Part shown: piece after piece, positions 58,086 through 64,000 of the stretch | Numbering within the stretch: the stretch's first letter is position 1 | Layout: every line of letters starts with the position of its first letter | From: Galeopsis tetrahit | Taxonomy: Eukaryota; Streptophyta; Magnoliopsida; Lamiales; Lamiaceae | NCBI GenBank assembly: GCA_963675135.1 | Contig: OY776119.1 | Span: forward strand, 79,105,727-79,169,726 | Reading direction: 5' to 3' | Length of the DNA: 64,000 bases | Program-made: the position numbers and the translations under genes | Notes under the pieces: generated by a model | Told to the model about the DNA's origin: nothing | The model's database searches: none | What the model saw: the letters and a program-made list of their open reading frames with translations, nothing else

Positions 58086-59276
58086 CCGGCGGTCTACGTG
58101 CCGAGTTCGGTTATTTTGACGCCACGCCAAATTAAAATGGATCAAAAAACATAAAAATATGGTGTATCGAATTGCAAATAAAAAAAAATGTTATAATTGA
58201 TAAATACACTAAATATTTTATTTTATATTTTGGCAATTAACCCTTAAAAAATTAAATCAACCAATTTTTTAAAAATCATTCAAATTTTAATTTTTTTAAT
58301 AGTTTCTTTAGATTTAATATGGTTCTTTAAAAATCGATTTTTTTATATTTTATTGAATTTTTAATTTAGTAATTTTTGAAGATTTTTTAATATTTTTCAG
58401 ATTTTATTTAGATTTAATTAATTTTGATAATATATTGATTTTTGAAGATTTAACCATCTTTGTTTTATTGATGTTTTATACCCACCTTTGGAGAAATATT
58501 TACAAATTTCATTTTCTATTTTCTATCCCTCTTCTTTTTTTAATTGATTGTTTAATTTAATCTCAAGGGTTTGTCTTAAATTTGATGATTATGTTTCATT
58601 TGTGGAAATGATTTTACAAGGTTAAATGTGTTTCAATAGTGGAGGCACTTTCTTTGTGTAATTTTCACGTAAATATATATAAATATTGTGAGAATTTTGT
58701 TTTTTTTAGGAAAGAATACAAGGAGTAAAAGAAAATCTAAATACTACAGCTCCTTGATCCATCGAGAAATAGCATCTTGATTCATCGAGAAATAGCATCT
58801 CGATCAATACCAATCGTAAAGTAGTGAAGTTTATAAGAATGTGCAAATAATTGTGCAATGAATATACAAGTCAAGTGTACAAATAATTATGGAATGAGTG
58901 AGTGTTTACATTTGTTGGCCTTACATTCACCCAACAATGATGAAGACACCCACCCCTAAATTTTTTTACGTGTACTTAACAAAAATATGGGCAAAATATA
59001 TGTGATCTTTCTATTTACCAGTGTTAAACTTACCATTTCATATCTTGCATTTTTAACTTATAACTACTAATGAACACAACTCAGCATTTTCGTATGTGAA
59101 GTTTAATTACTATAACATACTACTAATGATTCGATTTTACAAGACAACACCAGACTGGAATTTAATAATGTTACAATACCATATTTTACTAACTACTAAA
59201 AGGCAATTATAAGTTTATAACCCAAGGATAGAGAAACCACTTCCAGCAACAACGTAAAATCTAAGAACCGAAGGTT
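57434..59276. other. Intergenic with simple repeats
   Basis: No gene was seen. Contents: poly(A) of about 20 at 58002-58020, an (AT)n run at about 58047-58082, and a 24-bp tandem repeat ('catcgagaaatagcatctt/c') at about 58757-58804. The last part is the 3' flank of the GILT gene. Confidence 0.5.
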
Positions 59277-62028
59277 TTACAGCAGCCACGAAAGTAGAAC
59301 TTGTATAGATTTGGTTGTTTCTTCCCCAAAGAGAGATTTGAGAAAGTTCAATTTCACCGATGATTTAGCACAAGCAGATGGTGTCGCAGTTCCTTTATAC
59401 GCCTTGCAGATATAGCTAGCAAAGTCTCTATAATCCTGAAGTAAAAGAGAGAATGATATATTCAGCTTCATCTATATTTCGAACATATATGCATTTGTCA
59501 TAATTAAATTATTCTGATTTTGTAAAAAGTATGATCTTACTAATGTGAATTCTCATCAACCTCTATGGCAAGCCTTTTTATTCACCAACCACATTTTTTA
59601 TGTCTAGTAGATACTGCTATCAATCATATAATAATCTATTGATATGCAAATAAAGCATCTTAGATACAGCACTCTTTTCTAGTATGCCACATTCTTCAGA
59701 TTGGAATACCATAATATTGGATTACAGGACGAACTGGAATAATTTCATGGCACGTACTTATGAGGTGATTCAAGTGCATTTACGTTAGAGCGGTGTTTGG
59801 AAGGGGAAGATAAAGGATACTCACATCATAAAGTGGCTGTCCATCCACAACCACCCAGGGCACGTACTTATGAGGTGGTTGAAGTGCATTTGTTTCAGCT
59901 GCATATCGTAGTTCAAGCTGCACATGTAAAACGAAGGATTAAATCAAGACATTGGAGTTTCGAAAAGATTCATTTTCTTGGATCAACACAAACTTATCAG
60001 ATTAAGATTTTATAAATATTAGAAATCTGGAAAAGTTTCATTTTAGAAATTTCCCAACACCATCCCTCTTTGTATTCTAGTTAGCAAATATTGATAACTA
60101 TACAGAATAAAATTTGTGGTCAATGGACTCGGTTCTTTAACTGACAATTTCCAAATACATAGGAAAGTATATTCACAAGTAATCTAAATTATATTGGATG
60201 GGATTAACATGAATATTATTTTCACTTGCTTTTTTTGTACTGGCAACTTATTGAAACATCCAATTTCTTTAAACTTTCCAAGACAAGTTTGAAGAATCAA
60301 TTCCTTTAATCCAATTCTTTAACCTTTGTTAAGTTAATTGGATGAAGGAAGTTATAACTATCTGCAGTTGAGATAGATTAACATTGAAGAGTATATCTTT
60401 AAGAAAAAGAACTAGATGCCATATGTATCTGTACACCAATATTATGTGAAAGCTGTAAAAAAAGGTAAATGAAATTCTAGGACAAATGACAAAGTTGATC
60501 GTGCATTTATCTGAAAACATAAACATAGATTTCAAAATTATGAGCATATGCTTTTCAAACTAAGTAAAACATGCCATTGGTGAGTGACAAACACATAAAA
60601 TCACAATGAAACAGATAATTGCTGATAAAGTGTTAATTAAACTTTACAGAATCTGAACCCACCAAAGAGCAGAGTAAGATATGAGCATAGCATCCCAAAT
60701 TGCAGGATCACATAATAAACAGTTTCACTATTATAATTAATGGCATCAAATGATTACTCTCATTTCATAACTCAGATCTTGGAGAGTTGTGCATCAAATT
60801 ACTAATTCAAGACCTCAGAAAAATCGTCAACCACTTTTAAATTCTTTAAAATGGATTTGCAAGACAAATACTGTTCAAATCAAAGCCTTTAGAATTAACA
60901 GTGTGATTCATCCAAGACTAAGACCTATAAATTTTCCATTGAGTTTAACTATTTGCTGTGAGTGCATACATATACATGAACTGTCTACGATATAATTTTC
61001 ATAGAATACCATATCTACTACACGGTAAAAAGCAACACACCAACAGATGCATAATCGGAGTGAGAAAAAAAGGTTACTCAACTAACCTGTGTTCCACGAT
61101 CACTATTATAACAGTCCATGACAGGAGTGGCATCCAAACCCAATTTCTCAAAGCATGTTTCCCAATAAGTATAGTTGTTTTGGTACACAAGAGTCTCCAC
61201 ACAGTAGAGAAATGGGAAATGATCATTCTGCATCAAGATTTTGACATAAAATAGAAAGACATCAAATCCTTCAGCATTATTGGAGAAACTATCACCTAGG
61301 TAACATGATCAAATTAAAAGCACACATAAAGAAAGCCATGGTTCAAACTTAAATCAAGGAAACAATCTAGTAGAAAATATGCACAACACACCAAAGGAAT
61401 CATTTGACAAAAGGCATTTAAGCATCCATAGCAAGTAAGAGGACCATATCACCACTTTTCTCATGCTCAAATCAAAAGGATGATCAACCATAACAAAAGG
61501 TTATTATAAAACTCAACAAGTGATACTAACCACTTCAGGCCAGGCATCAATTGCACATGACTCCACAGTGTTCAGCACGCATTCCCATGGACCATGCTAC
61601 AACCATAAATACATTGATTAGTTATATAGAATATCAATATGTATAATAAAGAAAATCACTTTCATCAGTTGGATTATAAACAATTTTCCTGAAAATGCTT
61701 ACTTCACATACACCAAATTACCTAAATGGAGAACATAGTAATGAACACTATAACACGCATGTCTGACCTGGCATTTAAAGGTATGGGTGCCATAAATTTT
61801 GGTATTGCCCCAAGGAACAAGTTTGAGATCAACAATATCAATAATTCCATTACTGAATATTGCATCTAGAGACTCAATGATGAAACTGGCACTGTAAGGG
61901 CAAAGGCTTTCATAATATAATCCCACTGACACTTTATTGCAATTTATGGGCGATGTTAATAATATAGCAGATAGCAGGTGAAAAAGCAAGAGACCTTTCA
62001 TGGAGGGGTAAGAGAAAGCCATTGGCAA
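59277..62028 (-). CDS. GILT-family thiol reductase, five exons, CPYS active site
   Basis: Secretory/vacuolar homologue of gamma-interferon-inducible lysosomal thiol reductase, which reduces protein disulfides. Exons: 62028-61768, 61596-61531, 61227-61087, 59917-59825 and 59435-59277. All introns are GT-AG, phase 0, giving 239 residues (usual plant length about 220-265). A signal peptide (GLLLFHLLSAILLTSPINC) follows the first Met; Met 10 is an alternative start. The GILT signature CQHGPWECVLNTVESC spans exons 1-2, and YVPWVVVDGQPLYD and YICKAYKG are conserved later blocks. The active site reads LCPYS, while CPYC is usual, so the second redox cysteine is replaced by serine; disulfide exchange may be altered. 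A TATA-like 'tataaatt' lies about 45 bases upstream of the ATG. A second GILT first exon sits 0.6 kb upstream. Confidence 0.88.
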
Positions 62029-62618
62029 AGCTAAAATAAGATGAATTTTATGATTTAGGCAAATTGGAATTTATATGTACTTTAATATTTGCTACATAGC
62101 TCTCCAAAATTTGCGAAAATAAATGTTTGGGTTTAGCTCGTGGCACTCATATAGCCACTCTGCAATCTGCATGCCACTACTCCAAATCCAATTGGACCAA
62201 CAGCAATGAATAGTCCAAAGGAGTTTCGTTCCTTCCTTTAATTAGTTATAAACATAAAAATATTATTTCTCCCTTCATAATATGAATGTGTGCAATATGT
62301 ATGTATAACTGTGTGGTATTTTGGTAAATAATTTCTCCCTAAATAGTCCAAAGGAGCCTCCCTGATTTTGGACAAAGTCCATGTTATCCATATCGTCAGT
62401 CTTGGGAAGATAAACTAAATATCTGGAATAGAAATTCTCGAATTTTTAACCCAATAGCTAAATTTATCCCGTCTCCGATTCCAAGCATACCGATTCAACA
62501 GAGCGACTTCTTTCTTAAAATCACAAAACAGAAAGAACAATAGCAAAAAAATAAACGGCGAAAAAATTAAACAAAAACAAAATAGAAGAAGAAAAAAGGT
62601 CAGAAATCGATGAAGTAC
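62029..62618. other. Spacer between the two GILT first exons
   Basis: This region contains the putative promoter of the 62028 first exon and the start of the intron following 62619. A 15-bp direct repeat 'aatagtccaaaggag' (62209-62223 and 62342-62356) brackets 118 bp. No further exon of the upstream copy was found here. Confidence 0.55.
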
Positions 62619-62858
62619 CTGGCAAACGATGGTGTCATTTTTAATTTTAGCGTTTCCATAGGGAATAAGCCTTAAATCGGTGATCGATTGTAGATCAGAC
62701 TCAAAGAGCTCGGGCAGATAGTTGACAATGAGGTTGGAGCAGTATGGGCATAGAGTTTCGTAAAAGAGCTCGAGCGTCACTTTCTCACCATTGTTAACCG
62801 CAGCAGCAGCAGAAGAAGAAATGATTGATAAAACCAAGAGTAATCGAAGAGCATCCAT
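62619..62858 (-). CDS. Second GILT first exon, CPYC active site
   Basis: ATG at 62858 opens 80 codons ending in a clean donor (tgccag|gtactt) at 62619. It encodes a signal peptide (MDALRLLLVLSIISSSAAAA), the strand VTLELFYETLCPYCSNLIVN with the normal CPYC active site, and ends ...IVCQ exactly where exon 1 of the downstream gene ends (...FKCQ, phase 0). No separate exons 2-5 exist between here and 62028, so either this is a truncated gene copy or it is an alternative first exon spliced to the exon at 61596. Joined that way the product would be 232 residues with a complete GILT signature. The protein sequence shows no defect. Confidence 0.75.
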
Positions 62859-64000
62859 GGCGGTTCACTGATCTATTTTCGATTTCTGCAACTACTACTT
62901 AATTGGATGCAATTGGACCAATCCTTTCCTCCTCGCTTTGAACGTTAAAATAATCTCCCACGTAACCACGTTTGAATTGACCCCAAGGGATGTTTTTTAA
63001 TTTTGATGTAGATGTATAATTGAATTTTGGGTGATTAATAAATATTTTAATTATTCAATTCAATTTTTTTACCCACTACATTAACATACTGTAGTAGTAA
63101 CAATTTATATTTTTAAGTTACTAAAATCTTTGTTTATTATTTTGGGTAAATGAAACCAAACTTTTTGGTTCGCAAATGTTGCCCAAACCTTTATTGTAAT
63201 TTAAAAACAAGAAATTGTATGAACTTTATAAAATATAGTCAAATTTTCTTTTAATAAAAGTGTTGATAATTTTATATATTTTCTCTATTTAGCATTTTTT
63301 TTTACCAAAATTTCAAAATTATTACTATAATTCTATAAAAGTCATAATTAAAATAAAAAAATTGCCATAAAAATAAAACAAATAGATAACCATCAATTTT
63401 TTTAAAAAATAACTTTATTTAATTAACATAGATGGATTTCGTGCAATTTATAAATTATAAGAGTTTTACGTAATATTTTTAAATCACCGTATTAACTTCT
63501 GTGTGCAAGTAACAACGCTTTTACTAGTAATTGTTTTGTTAATTGCGAATAAAAAATAATATTTGTAGCACAAAATAACTGAGGAAAATTTGAGATAAAC
63601 AGAGTGAGGACTGAGGAGGAAGGAGATAGGAGTCCATAATTTATTGTACATTTAATGAGTAGGAGTAGTATTTATTTATTTTCGTAATATTTCCTTATTT
63701 TTTTCATGAGAACAGATCTGATCATGTACATGGATGGATTCCCGGAGACATTCATTGCAAATTTGGGCACAAAACCTATTAGTCAACTGGCAATTGATAT
63801 TTTCGAAACCTCATTATCTAGTCATATATACTACTTCAGTCAAAAAAAAAATTGAGTTTCATGTTAAAAAATAATCAATTTTCTATAATATTGAAAAAAT
63901 ATATGTTAAAAATTCAGTATAATAGAATACCGGTGAAATCCACAAAAATATAGTTTGTATGTTTTTTTTTTCCACAAAATATAGTTTTTTTTAAAAAAAA
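62859..64000. other. Intergenic upstream of the GILT locus
   Basis: The first about 100 bases are the likely promoter and leader side of the 62858 start. The rest is AT-rich without recognised features. Confidence 0.4.

Overview
This window is nuclear DNA of a flowering plant, most likely a eudicot. It is AT-rich, its genes are split by GT-AG introns, and it carries a plant-type tyrosylprotein sulfotransferase, a GH28 polygalacturonase and GILT-family thiol reductase exons. Most of the rest is plant transposable elements (LINE, Copia, hAT, CACTA, PIF/Harbinger, Mutator-like, SINE). The species cannot be fixed from the sequence alone. There are no bacterial-type operons, CRISPR arrays or convincing free-standing tRNA/rRNA genes.

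Layout. 1-1.3 kb: 3' end of a LINE. 1.3-3.0 kb: AT-rich repeats. 3.1-7.0 kb (+): an intact-looking nine-coding-exon polygalacturonase gene with a hAT MITE in one intron. 7-20 kb: SINE, LTR-like insertion, 2.4-kb CACTA element with a 152-bp tandem array, a poly(A) retroposon, two abutting Tourist-like MITEs, a Mutator-like MITE and the remains of two unidentified genes (-). 20.4-23.7 kb (-): decayed LINE. 23.7-28 kb: AT-rich DNA with a second SINE and a hAT element holding another TIR element. 28.5-32.5 kb (-): complete 12-exon TPST gene. 34.3-51.5 kb: a three-level nest, in which a LINE fragment was split by a 3.8-kb hAT transposon that was itself split by a 12.9-kb Copia retrotransposon with near-identical LTRs. 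52-58 kb: foldback repeat, PIF/Harbinger element with an internal hAT element, and a Mutator-type fragment. 59.3-62.9 kb (-): a five-exon GILT gene preceded by a second, stand-alone GILT first exon.

Three loci look like working host genes: a secreted pectin-degrading enzyme, a Golgi sulfotransferase that modifies peptide hormones, and a secretory/vacuolar thiol reductase. They do not form a pathway with each other. The strongest points for follow-up are the GILT locus, where two first exons of matching phase (one with a CPYC and one with a CPYS active site) could feed one set of downstream exons, and the Copia element, which moved recently although its integrase core is deleted, its gag-pol reading is broken and its extra envelope-like frame carries two stop codons. 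I read splice sites by eye from consensus and family alignment. They are internally phase-consistent but not backed by transcripts.
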